Shown one piece after another: positions 17,073 through 26,508 of a stretch of DNA of 64,000 bases. This DNA is from Agarivorans gilvus (GTDB lineage Bacteria > Pseudomonadota > Gammaproteobacteria > Enterobacterales > Celerinatantimonadaceae), in contig NZ_CP013021.1 of NCBI RefSeq assembly GCF_001420915.1, forward strand, positions 1,064,001 through 1,128,000, given 5' to 3'. Numbering within the stretch: position 1 is the stretch's first letter; each line of letters begins with the position of its first letter. A model generated the notes under the pieces. That model saw only the letters and a list, made by a program, of their open reading frames with translations, did no database searches and was not told the DNA's origin. The position numbers and the translations under genes are program-made.

Positions 17073-19761
17073 TTACTTAAACGCATTGGCAGCAACACCA
17101 ATTTGATACATAATTTGAGTCACAGCTCCCCAAGTAGAAAGAGCATCGCGATAATCACTGTCTACAGGAACGATGATCGTATCCCCTGGTTCTAATGGAT
17201 TTTTTTTGTTCCCAAACCAAAAACCTGACTCAGGTTTATATACCGAACCATTTGCTCTAACAATAAAAATTCGATCCTCATCGGCTTGCTTCTTAATACC
17301 ACCCGCCTGATTGATATAATCTTTATAACTTAGCCCTTTATCTAACAAGTAAGAAGTCGCTAACTGAACTTCTCCCATTATCGTTATCGAGTTTCGGAAT
17401 TGAGGAACAAAAAGAAGATCTTGATCCTCCAAAATGAAATCTTTACTGATGTCACCATCTAAAATTGCAGGAAGATCAATAACCATTCTACCCAAAGCAA
17501 CGCTACCACTCATTTGCTCAATTAACTCAAGTTGCTCACTAGCAGAGGAGCCAAAATTACTCCCACTTTTACGTAAACTTTTTTTGGCCACTTCCTGCCG
17601 AATACTTTCTGCATAAGAGTCTATCTGCTCTTGTTCTCTGAGTCTGAGCGCCTCTCGAGTGAAGACAGCTCCATCAATGTGGGCATAAGTACTTAAGCCT
17701 CCAGCTCTTTTTAACAAATCACCAAGAGTTTCGCCTCGCTCTAATACATAGGTACCGGGAAATTTCACTTCACCTTGTAAGCTCACAGTGCGCTGCTTAC
17801 GAATATTAGGTATTGCCAGTATATTCAACCTATCCATAGGCGCTATCTGGATATTCTGCGACGAAGAGTTATCCATCGCCTTAGCTAAATCAATGCGCAA
17901 CATCTCTGTTTCAGCGTTATAGTTAGACACATTGGTACGAATCAGTTCACTGTGCAACAAATAAGCCGCGTCGTTTAATCCCCCGCAGCGATAATTAAAT
18001 CCTTCACTGTTTCTCTGTCGGTTATGGGGTATATGCCAGGAAATCTAACCTCGCCTAAAACTTCAGCAGTCTGAACTCGTTTCCCTATTGCTGATTGTTC
18101 TTGAAGGAGCATCAGTAAAGGTGTAAGTAGTTTTTTTCTAGTAGAAGCAAGCGCTAATTCGATCTCTTCTTGTGTTAAGCCAGTCATAAGACTCGCTTTT
18201 TCAAAATCAATTTCTGGGTCTTTTTCTTTAACCTGTTCGCTATCACTTAACTCAACCCGTTCTAACTTTGCACGCTGACCAGCATCTAATATTGTAAGCA
18301 GTTCATCTTGTGTTTCTTTAATAGCGAAATCTTTTGTAAATGCTTCTAAATTATATCGGGTGAATACTAAAATTTCATCTTGTGGCTGAAGTTCGACATT
18401 ATCGATAGAGTGTGGTTTTAAAATTGCGTTACCTAAGTCAAACTGCACTACGGAAATATCATTTCTATCATTGAAAGTTCTAACAATAATCGAATAATCT
18501 AAATCAGATGACTTATTTAACCTTCCTTTTACAGATGGGAAAATATCGGAAACTCTTAAACCTTCTCGCCACTGATACTTCCCGGGACGAGCAACATTTC
18601 CCTTTACGCTAACAAACCGTAAATCACTCTTTAAAATAGGGTTGATTACAATTGAGTCGCCATTATTAATCGGCTGAGCGGAGCTTTTACTATCTGAAAG
18701 ATCAAGTGTCGTCAACGAAATAAAGCCTTCCTTAGTATATCGCTCTAAATTAACTGATCCTAAATAAGCTTTATCTGAAGTACCTCCAGCATAAAATATC
18801 AGGTTGCTGATTGTCTCGTTGCCTTTAATTTCATAAATAGCAGGCCGAACAACTTCCCCTTCAACTTTAGCTGTTGCCCCAAAGGAGAAACAAATACAAC
18901 ATCACCCGCTTGTAAGCGCACATCATTGGCACTATTTCCAAAAATCAGCAGATCATAAAGATCCAAGTGCTTAACGATTTTCCCATTTCTTAATAAACGA
19001 ATGTCTCGTAGACTTCCCGATTCACTAACACCGCCACTAGCGTAGAGAGCATGTGTAATTGTTGCCAAAGAACTAACAAGGTACTTCCCAGGTTGATATG
19101 AATCTCCTGACACAAAAACTTCAATGCTTCTAAGTTCGCCCATTGAAACTGCAGCTCTGACTCCGATTTTTTGTTCTGCGATTCTTTCCGTAATGGCATT
19201 CTTTACACTCAAGAACGACTGACCAGCAACACTAATAGGCCCTAATTCAGGGAATAGAATGGTGCCCTGTCTGTTGACTTTAAACTGTAAACTTTGATTC
19301 TCCTTACCGAACAACTGAACTAAAATGGTGTCTCCAGGACCGAGTATATAATCACTAGTAACAGGCAAATTACTTATCGGAGCGAAAGTATTCGGCTTGG
19401 TAGAGAATACACCTAAGCCAAACCTTTTTAATTCATCTTCTTTAGCTTTTTCGTCTTCAAGTTTTTGCAATTCGAGTTGCTTTCGCAACTCCAAGTAGTC
19501 ACTAGATAGAACTGTCTGTTGGTTTCTTTTTTCAGGTAATACGGCCTCTGGAAAGGTTCCACTTATTTCGCTTTGGTCTATCTGGTTTAAAGATATCCCA
19601 TATTCAATCGCCAAAGCTTTCTGTTGTTCAGGTGGCAGTTTTTGCAACATTTGCATTTGTTCTGGTGAAATATCAGGAGCTGCTTGCGATGAAAGGCTGC
19701 CTATAAATGTTAAGGTAACAAAGGCTAACGTTCTAACCGTATAAAGTAATTTGAGCTTCAT
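17073..19761 (-). CDS. Wza-like SLBB-domain polysaccharide export protein (two frameshifts in this sequence)
   Basis: As given, the gene falls into three open pieces (19761-18799, 18715-17975, 17960-17073) in three frames. Each break is one missing G on the coding strand: in the C4 run 18877-18880 and the C5 run 17980-17984. With both restored the length is 2691 bases, a whole 896-residue protein. It has a signal peptide (1-28), a coiled Glu/Lys stretch (~90-110), a Poly_export domain (DYILGPGDTILVQLFG, ~137-152) and about six SLBB repeats, for example VKGNVARPGKYQW, VLGEVRFPGIYPI and LQGEVKFPGTYVL. It should act as the export conduit for the polymer. This long SLBB form is common in Vibrio and Alteromonadales capsule loci. 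The joined frames read smoothly (AAGGLNDAAYLLHSEL at the second joint). Confidence 0.88.
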
Positions 19762-19832
19762 TTCGCCAATTATTCCAATATTATGTTTCTATTTGAGAGA
19801 GTAGAAAGCTTAAGTATTTTCAATAGAAATAG

Positions 19833-20351
19833 CTAAAACCGATATTGATAAGACAAATTAAAACCGCCAAGTTTAGCGGTATCGTCACTAAAGTAGTTGA
19901 CATATTCAATTGTGACAGCGGTCTGCTTACCGAACGCATAATGTGCACCAAGGCCAAAGCTAATACCGCCTTCACTGGAACTGCCTGCTTGTTGCTGGTC
20001 AAGCTTAGCCGATGAATACCCGGTTAAAGCATATAGCGCCACCTGATTCGTTATCGGGAGGTTACCCTTAACAAAAGCAGAGAATAAATCTTCCGCTATT
20101 AATCCACCAGAACGTTTAATAGAGGTGCCATATCGACCTTCGACTGCAACATAATCGTTAAAAAAAAACCCGACTTGTCCTTGCAGTATAATAGGATGGC
20201 CTTGGACTGAGTCTGAAGTACTAGAGTGAGAATATTCGGCATTTGTATATAAGGCGCTAATCCCCCCATAGATAGAACTATGAGCAATAGAGACAGGCAT
20301 AAAAAAAAGCAGAACTAGGATAGTTTTGCTCAATGGTCGTATTGCGATCAC
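19833..20351 (-). CDS. Outer-membrane beta-barrel protein (OmpA/opacity-like)
   Basis: 172 residues from a GTG with a good SD (AGGGG, 7 bases). A signal peptide ending near AHS (~22-24) is followed by alternating amphipathic strands, for example IYGGISALYTNAEY and GISFGLGAHYAFG, and the terminal YQYRF, the aromatic C-terminus recognised by the BAM complex. The size suits an eight-stranded barrel. It precedes the Wza-like gene by 71 bases with no evident terminator, so it probably leads the polysaccharide/T2SS transcript. Specific function unknown; small barrels of this kind are frequent at the head of EPS loci. Confidence 0.8.
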   Translation of the reverse strand: MIAIRPLSKTILVLLFFMPVSIAHSSIYGGISALYTNAEYSHSSTSDSVQGHPIILQGQVGFFFNDYVAVEGRYGTSIKRSGGLIAEDLFSAFVKGNLPITNQVALYALTGYSSAKLDQQQAGSSSEGGISFGLGAHYAFGKQTAVTIEYVNYFSDDTAKLGGFNLSYQYRF

Positions 20352-20384
20352 AAAATACCCCTAAGACTGGATAATTAGGCGCGA

Positions 20385-20393
20385 ATTATAGCA
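20385..20393 (-). promoter_or_regulatory. Extended -10 promoter for the barrel/polysaccharide/T2SS operon
   Basis: Minus strand reads TGC-TATAAT (20393-20385), a perfect -10 with the extended TGn element. No good -35 is seen at 16-18 bases, as expected of extended -10 promoters. Transcription would start near 20378, giving a ~27-nt leader to the GTG at 20351. This could drive the ~15.5 kb down to 4852. Confidence 0.6.
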
Positions 20394-20525
20394 TACGCCA
20401 TAAAACTTTCTAGCTTATTTTTTGGGGGTACAAACTGCTCAATAATAGCTCTTTTATTGAAATATAAGCGAAGATATGAGCTTTAATAGACCACATCGCA
20501 CAGCCTAAAAAAACAATCAACAGTC

Positions 20526-21487
20526 TCAGAGTTTGTATCTATTTTCTACTTCTTGCACTAGTTTAGGCAACTGTTCTAAGCTCAGCACGTTTATTCCTGC
20601 CGCTCCTGCTCGCCCCCTCCTGTTTTATAAGTTGAGCAAATATCGACAGCACCTACAGGAGATAGAACTGGCGCACGGAGGCTAACTGAAGCTTCAGTAT
20701 CTGTACTTATAGTTAACACTAATTGTGCTTGAGAAGGTGCTTCATTAGCTAGCTGATTACCAAAAACACCACTTATACGCCTAGCCCAAGGCAAATTGGG
20801 CAAAACTACAACTTTGACCGAAGACGACTCATAATAAGGTGTTATTCCACGAGCTAAGGTCAAATCGTTTTTGTAAGCTATTTTAAGTTCATGGTATGGG
20901 GAATTTAGGTCTTCAATAACCTCAAACGGAGATTTGTAACAAAGCAACTTTTTAAAAAGAATAGTAGGCTCAAAATGTAAATCTGATACATTCGTTCCAT
21001 ATCCATTGTAGTTAATCAATATGCCTAGTTCTTTCAATGCATTTCTACGCCCTATCGACAGTCTTGCTTCATTAGCTAAGGCATCAGCTGTTTTAACAAG
21101 ATTATCCCCATAAGCAGCGGCTATCGCCCAATGGTGATAGCGCCCCTCTAGATGCTGGTCTACTAATAAAGCAGTACACACGTCGGGCGCAGTATCGATG
21201 GTTGCCTGTAAATTCGCATGTTGTGGGATATCACCGGCTTGATGATGGTCGAAATATTCAACACTTGCGCCGCACTCTAAGGCTCGCTGCAAGCCGGAGA
21301 TATTTTTTAGCATGGAGATATCTAGCACGGTAATACAGTCTTCAGCTTGATACTCCAAGTTGTTCATTAATTGATTATCGCGCTTCACTCCAGTGACTAG
21401 CAGGCTTTCGCGTGGCTGGGCTAAACGTAATTGCAGTAAGGATAAAATGCCGTCGGCATCACCATTAAAAATATCGATATAGCGCAT
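20526..21487 (-). CDS. DHH/DHHA1 family phosphoesterase (one frameshift near the end)
   Basis: The N-terminal DHH domain shows YIDIFNGDADGILSLLQLRL, VLDISM and the signature YFDHHQAGD (~78-86), all metal ligands of DHH phosphoesterases. The frame ends early at ~20591, but one base missing from the C5 run at 20613-20617 (coding G) explains this. Restored, it reads TGGGRAGAAGINVLSLEQLP and stops at 20526, 320 residues. GGGRxGAAG is the DHHA1 substrate motif, so the correction is well supported. Relatives include NrnA-type nanoRNase/pAp phosphatases. Position at the end of the cysDNC operon suggests a nucleotide substrate such as pAp, but that is inference. Confidence 0.82.
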
Positions 21488-21516
21488 TTAACTTTTCATC
21501 CTTACTGCGTGGTAAT

Positions 21517-22131
21517 TTAAATCGAAGCCTTAACAATGCCCGCATCAACCAAGGCCTGAACAATATACTCTGCGCACTGTTCCACGCTTTTACCCGCTGT
21601 TTGTAAATGAATGTCTGCGTTTTCAGGCGCTTCATAGGCAGAGCTTATGCCAGTAAAGTTTTTGATCTCGCCGTTACGCGCCTTTTTATAAAGACCTTTA
21701 GGGTCGCGCTGTTCACAAACGTCCAGCGGCGTATCGATGTACACCTCAAAAAATTGTCCCGGCTCAAGCTGATTACGCACCAAACTACGGTCATCTTTAA
21801 AGGGGGAAATAAATGCAGTAGACACCACTAAACCCGCATCAACAAATAACTTGGCCACTTCACCAATACGGCGAATATTCTCTACTCTGTCGCAATCAGA
21901 AAAACCCAGGTCACCATTCAAGCCATGGCGAACATTATCACCGTCTAGTACGTAACTGTGTACACCTTGCTGATAAAGTAAGTAGTCAACCGCATTGGCA
22001 ATCGTCGATTTTCCTGAACCACTCAAACCGGTAAACCACAATACGCAAGGCTTATGGCCTTTCTTCGCCACGCGGGCCTCGTGAGTCACACTATGATTGT
22101 GCCATACTACATTTTCACTTTTCTTGTCCAT
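21517..22131 (-). CDS. cysC: Adenylylsulfate kinase CysC
   Basis: 204 residues. P-loop GLSGSGKST (~35-43), then the DGDNVRHGLNGDLGFSDCDR substrate segment, the kinase Ser region FISPFKDDR (~108-116) and YIDTPLDVCEQRDPKGLY. It phosphorylates adenosine phosphosulfate to PAPS in the cytoplasm. The ATG has SD AGGAA. It lies between the SLC13 permease gene and the DHH gene. All catalytic motifs are intact. Confidence 0.96.
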   Translation of the reverse strand: MDKKSENVVWHNHSVTHEARVAKKGHKPCVLWFTGLSGSGKSTIANAVDYLLYQQGVHSYVLDGDNVRHGLNGDLGFSDCDRVENIRRIGEVAKLFVDAGLVVSTAFISPFKDDRSLVRNQLEPGQFFEVYIDTPLDVCEQRDPKGLYKKARNGEIKNFTGISSAYEAPENADIHLQTAGKSVEQCAEYIVQALVDAGIVKASI

Positions 22132-22180
22132 GTTGTTCCTACTTCACTTCATCCGATACAAGTTTACTAAAGGGGGAATA

Positions 22181-23893
22181 TTAGGGGACTAACGTTAACA
22201 CCACAATAGCGTAGACGATGGCCACAGGTAAGCCCAGTTTTACAAAATCACTTAAGTTATAGCGCCCGGCATTGTAGACCATTAAGTTGGTTTGATAACC
22301 ATAGGGGCTAACAAAGCTAGCGCTGGCGGCGAAGGCCACTGTCATAACGAAGCTCATTGGATTGACCCCTAAAGCATTGGCTAGGCCATAAGCCAGCGGA
22401 AACATCAGTGCGGCGGCCGCATTGTTGGTCACTAACTCGGTGAATATCCATGTCAGTAAGTAGATACTAACCAAACCTAATATTGCCCATTGCCCGCTTA
22501 AATTGCCGTTAACTAACTTGGCGATAAGCTCCACCAAGCCGGCATTGTGCATGGCTTGGGATAAAGCTAAAGCCGAGGCCACAATTAACCAGATTTCCTT
22601 AGGAAAACGCCTTACGATTTCCCCCGGACTTAAGCAGCGGAAGAACAACAACCCGCCCAATAACAGCACCATGGCTTTAAATAAGCTAATTAGGCCCAAT
22701 GCTGCCGCGCCAACGGCAATGATAAAGCCACCAATCGCGATCCGCTCGGCCATGCCGCTTAAACGCGTATCGGGTTCAACACCGCTCACCAGAATAAAGT
22801 TTTTACTTAAGTTGCTTCTGGATTTGAAATCACTGCCCACAGCTAGCACCAAAAAGTCACCCGCTTGTAAGCCCACCTCACCTAATTTACCGGAGACGCG
22901 TTCACCATCACGTTTAATCGCCACCACTGCGGCATCGAAGCGAGCTCGAAAACCAGCGTCTTTTAGGCTTTTACCAACCAGCATGCTTTCTGGGCGAATC
23001 ACCACCTCGGTCAAGTTAGAACCGAGCAAGCCATTGGAATCAGCAAAAGTTTGCAAACCGGAAAACTGATTTAACTGCATAACCTTAGTAACATCGCCAC
23101 TAAAAATGAGTCGATCACTTTGCAGCAACACTTCGCTAGGAGCCACAGGGCTAATCAGTTTACCGTCTCGTACAATTTCAGCTAAAAACAAGGACTCCAA
23201 ATGACGCAAGCCGTTTTCTTCGACACTTCTTCCAATTAAGGTGGAATCGGCCTGTATTTTCGCGTCAATAAAATAGTCTTGGTATTGATTTTCTTCGCGA
23301 GCGTGATCAGGCAAGAATCGAGAAAAACAAGCCATGGTTAGGCCACATAATACCACCGCTATTAGACCTATCAGGGTAAAATCGAAGAAACCTAAACTTT
23401 GGCCGGTATGCTCCAACAATAAGCTGTTTACGATAAGGTTGGTGGAAGTGCCAATTAAGGTGAGCGTTCCCCCCAATATTGCCGCATAAGACAGGGGTAA
23501 TAACAAACGGCTGGCGCTGTGATACGGATTATTGCGGATCGGCGCTAATAAAGTAGCCACCACCGCAGTGTTATTTAACGCCGCCGACGACAACACCGTA
23601 AATGAAAATAAGCGCAGTCCAGTTGAGCGCAGCGAGGGCTTAATAATTGATGCCGCTAATAAACGTAGAATACGGGTTTTTTCTAGAGCAATAGAACACA
23701 GCATTAGCAATACCAAGGTCATCAAACCTTGGTTAGAAACACTGGCTAATAGTTGGTCTGTACTGACTAAATCAAGCACATACAATAGCAACACCACCGC
23801 GCCAAATACCTTAGCAGGTACTTGTTGATAGCGAATGAGGCACGCGATGGTGCCAACAAATATTGTCAGCACCAGTATGGCTTGAATAGTCAT
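22181..23893 (-). CDS. SLC13/DASS-family permease with two TrkA_C domains (probable sulfate transporter)
   Basis: 570 residues. Two membrane halves (~1-180 and ~385-570, together ~11-12 segments) flank a cytoplasmic insert (~205-370) with two TrkA_C/RCK_C domains (IQADSTLIGRSVEENGL ... and VIRPESMLVGKSLKDAG ...). SNT-type signatures of the DASS family are present: GTSTNLIVNSLL (~148-159) and the N-rich TELVTNNAAAALMFPLAYG (~485-503). It starts at the cysN stop and precedes cysC, so sulfate uptake for assimilation is the most likely job. Substrate is inferred from the operon. Confidence 0.85.
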   Translation of the reverse strand: MTIQAILVLTIFVGTIACLIRYQQVPAKVFGAVVLLLYVLDLVSTDQLLASVSNQGLMTLVLLMLCSIALEKTRILRLLAASIIKPSLRSTGLRLFSFTVLSSAALNNTAVVATLLAPIRNNPYHSASRLLLPLSYAAILGGTLTLIGTSTNLIVNSLLLEHTGQSLGFFDFTLIGLIAVVLCGLTMACFSRFLPDHAREENQYQDYFIDAKIQADSTLIGRSVEENGLRHLESLFLAEIVRDGKLISPVAPSEVLLQSDRLIFSGDVTKVMQLNQFSGLQTFADSNGLLGSNLTEVVIRPESMLVGKSLKDAGFRARFDAAVVAIKRDGERVSGKLGEVGLQAGDFLVLAVGSDFKSRSNLSKNFILVSGVEPDTRLSGMAERIAIGGFIIAVGAAALGLISLFKAMVLLLGGLLFFRCLSPGEIVRRFPKEIWLIVASALALSQAMHNAGLVELIAKLVNGNLSGQWAILGLVSIYLLTWIFTELVTNNAAAALMFPLAYGLANALGVNPMSFVMTVAFAASASFVSPYGYQTNLMVYNAGRYNLSDFVKLGLPVAIVYAIVVLTLVP

Positions 23894-25311
23894 TACTTCA
23901 GTAGTTCGTTTAGGTCTTTAGCTTCCCAATGTGGGAAGTGCTTGCGCACCAAAGCATTCAGCTCGAGTTCAAATGCCGAAAACTCATGCTGAGTTGTTTC
24001 GTCAATATTGCCTTTAGCCTTAATAACACCAGCGCCTACTGTTACGTTGGAAATTCGGTCAATAATGATGAACGAACCCGTACCCTTAGCTCTTTCATAC
24101 GTATCAAAGGCCACCTGCTGACTGAACTGCACTTGGCACAGACCAATTTCGTTCAGGCCTAGACGCACCGCTTCTTGTTCTTCAAGAGTATTCACATCGA
24201 TCTGATGTTCAATTTTGGCAATAGAGCCAGAAGTGGTTTTAGCCGCCAATTTGAAATCGTATTGCTTGTGGGCAATCATCGGCTCTTCTGCCATCCAAAC
24301 AATGATCGCTTCAGCACTGTTCGCCACCCAAGGTTGGTTATTGCTATGAACCAGCATATTGCCACGGCTAGCATCAATTTCATCTTCTAGGGTTAAGGTA
24401 ACCGCCATTGGCGCATAGGCTTCTTCCAACTCACCATCGAAAGTGACAATGCTTTTCACTTTGGAGGTTTTTCCCGATGGTAGTGAAGTGACTTCGTCGC
24501 CTTTGCGCACCACACCCGAGCTAATGGTTCCGCAAAAGCCACGGAAATCTAAATTAGGACGATTTACATATTGCACAGGAAAACGAAAATCATCGAAGTT
24601 CTGCCCTGCGCTAATCGGCGCACTTTCCAACATGCCCATTAAGGTTTCGCCGTGATACCAGCCACTTTGCTGGCTACGTTCTACCACGTTATCGCCGTTG
24701 AGAGCCGAAATAGGCACAAACTTGATACTATCAATGTTAAGTTTCTGCGCAAACTTTTGATAATCGGCTTTAATTTCCTCAAAGCGTTGCTCAGAAAACT
24801 CCACTAAATCCATTTTATTAACAGCAACAATCACTTGCTTAATACCAAGCGTTGACACAATGAAGCTATGACGACGCGTTTGCACCTGTACACCATAACG
24901 GGCATCAATCATCACAATGGCTAAATCACAGTTCGATGCACCGGTCGCCATATTGCGAGTATATTGCTCATGCCCAGGAGTATCGGCGATAATAAATTTA
25001 CGCTTATCGGTAGAAAAATAGCGGTAGGCTACGTCAATAGTAATACCTTGCTCGCGCTCTGATTGTAAACCGTCAACCAACAGCGCTAGGTCAAACTCGC
25101 CATCGGTGGTATTAAAGCGTTTGGAATCATTTTTAATGCTGGCCAATTGATCTTCAAAAATCATTTTTGAATCATGCAATAAGCGACCAATAAGGGTGCT
25201 TTTCCCATCATCAACACTGCCACAGGTGAGTAAACGTAGTAGCTGTTTCTGTTCGTGCTGATGTAAGTATTCTTCGATATCTGAAGCAATCAATGTAGAT
25301 TGATGAGACAT
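23893..25311 (-). CDS. cysN: Sulfate adenylyltransferase subunit 1 (GTPase) CysN
   Basis: 472 residues. GTPase motifs: P-loop GSVDDGKSTL (31-40), switch II DTPGHEQYTRNM (~110-121), NKMD (~165-168). The two EF-Tu-like beta barrels follow (~235-440). It couples GTP hydrolysis to APS synthesis by CysD. There is no fused CysC kinase domain, matching the separate cysC gene. SD GAGGAAA precedes the ATG. It is 104 bases downstream of cysD. Confidence 0.96.
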   Translation of the reverse strand: MSHQSTLIASDIEEYLHQHEQKQLLRLLTCGSVDDGKSTLIGRLLHDSKMIFEDQLASIKNDSKRFNTTDGEFDLALLVDGLQSEREQGITIDVAYRYFSTDKRKFIIADTPGHEQYTRNMATGASNCDLAIVMIDARYGVQVQTRRHSFIVSTLGIKQVIVAVNKMDLVEFSEQRFEEIKADYQKFAQKLNIDSIKFVPISALNGDNVVERSQQSGWYHGETLMGMLESAPISAGQNFDDFRFPVQYVNRPNLDFRGFCGTISSGVVRKGDEVTSLPSGKTSKVKSIVTFDGELEEAYAPMAVTLTLEDEIDASRGNMLVHSNNQPWVANSAEAIIVWMAEEPMIAHKQYDFKLAAKTTSGSIAKIEHQIDVNTLEEQEAVRLGLNEIGLCQVQFSQQVAFDTYERAKGTGSFIIIDRISNVTVGAGVIKAKGNIDETTQHEFSAFELELNALVRKHFPHWEAKDLNELLK

Positions 25312-25415
25312 TGTTTCCTCGCTTGCTGGTATTTAACCAGGCTCTAAATTCTGTTTTAACTAAACCAAACTATTTGGTGAATATAGTGATGAGATCTGTA
25401 CTGCTATGAAAATGG

Positions 25416-26321
25416 CTAGAAGTAACCTTCCATCTTCTTCTTCTCCATCGAGCCAGCACTATCATGATCGATCACCCGACCTTGGCGCTCCGAGGTTTTA
25501 GTTAACAACATTTCTTGAATCACCTCAGGCAAGGTAGTGGCTTCAGACTCCACCGCGCCAGTGAGTGGATAACAGCCCAGCGTGCGGAAACGCACCATCT
25601 TATGCTGGATCTCGCCCTCTTCTACTGGCATACGCTCGTCATCCACCATGATTAAGGTGCCGTCACGTTCTACCACAGGGCGAACTTTAGATAAGTACAG
25701 CGGAACAATGTCGATATTTTCGAGGTAGATATATTGCCAAATATCCAGTTCAGTCCAGTTTGATAGAGGGAATACTCGAATACTCTCACCCTTGTTTACT
25801 TTGGAGTTATAAGTATTCCACAACTCTGGGCGCTGAGATTTTGGATCCCAACGGTGGTTCTTATCACGAAACGAGTACACGCGCTCTTTAGCACGAGACT
25901 TCTCTTCGTCGCGGCGCGCACCGCCAAAGGCTGCATCAAACTGGTATTTATTTAAAGCTTGTTTCAAGGCTTGGGTTTTCATTACATCGGTGTGTACAGC
26001 ACTACCGTGGGTGAAAGGGCCAATGCCCATTTCCAAACCTTCGGGGTTCTTATGAACTAACAGCTCGAAGCCGTATTTCTCCGCCATACGATCACGAAAC
26101 TGGATCATTTCCTTAAATTTCCAGTCTGTATCTACATGCAATAAGGGAAACGGGATCTTTCCAGGATAAAAAGCCTTGCGCGCTAAATGAAGCATTACCG
26201 CAGAGTCTTTACCCACAGAATAGAGCATAACCGGGTTCTCAAATTCCGCCGCTACTTCGCGAATGATATGAATACTCTCGGCTTCTAATGCTTTAAGATG
26301 AGTTAAATTATAATTTTCCAT
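25416..26321 (-). CDS. cysD: Sulfate adenylyltransferase subunit 2 CysD
   Basis: 301 residues, the family's usual length. PP-loop SVGKDS (35-40), then HVDTDWKFKEMIQFRD, FGGARRDEEKSRAKER and the C-terminal RFRTLGCYPLTGAVES and RQGRVIDHDSAGSMEKKK. It forms APS from sulfate and ATP together with CysN. It is the first gene of the cysDN-permease-cysC-DHH operon; the 187 bases upstream are AT rich and should hold the promoter, probably CysB-controlled, though I could not define a site. Confidence 0.97.
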   Translation of the reverse strand: MENYNLTHLKALEAESIHIIREVAAEFENPVMLYSVGKDSAVMLHLARKAFYPGKIPFPLLHVDTDWKFKEMIQFRDRMAEKYGFELLVHKNPEGLEMGIGPFTHGSAVHTDVMKTQALKQALNKYQFDAAFGGARRDEEKSRAKERVYSFRDKNHRWDPKSQRPELWNTYNSKVNKGESIRVFPLSNWTELDIWQYIYLENIDIVPLYLSKVRPVVERDGTLIMVDDERMPVEEGEIQHKMVRFRTLGCYPLTGAVESEATTLPEVIQEMLLTKTSERQGRVIDHDSAGSMEKKKMEGYF

Positions 26322-26508
26322 TTAGTCTTCAGCTCTTAGTTCGTTATATCGTAATAGAATATAAAACAATGTCAGACTAACTGATTAAACTAACCGCGAC
26401 TAGTAATAACGCTATAACATTATGCTACTTTTAATAACTTCAAATTCTAAGCTGGTAACACAGAGCAGATACAGATAAGCCTAAAAATGGCAGCAATGAA
26501 CGACTTGT

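Noticed and set aside
17073..18715. Two separate short SLBB-protein genes downstream of a truncated Wza
   Set aside because: The supposed starts (a TTG, and a codon in mid-domain) interrupt SLBB repeats; adding one G at each of two homopolymers gives one continuous protein with a whole number of codons.
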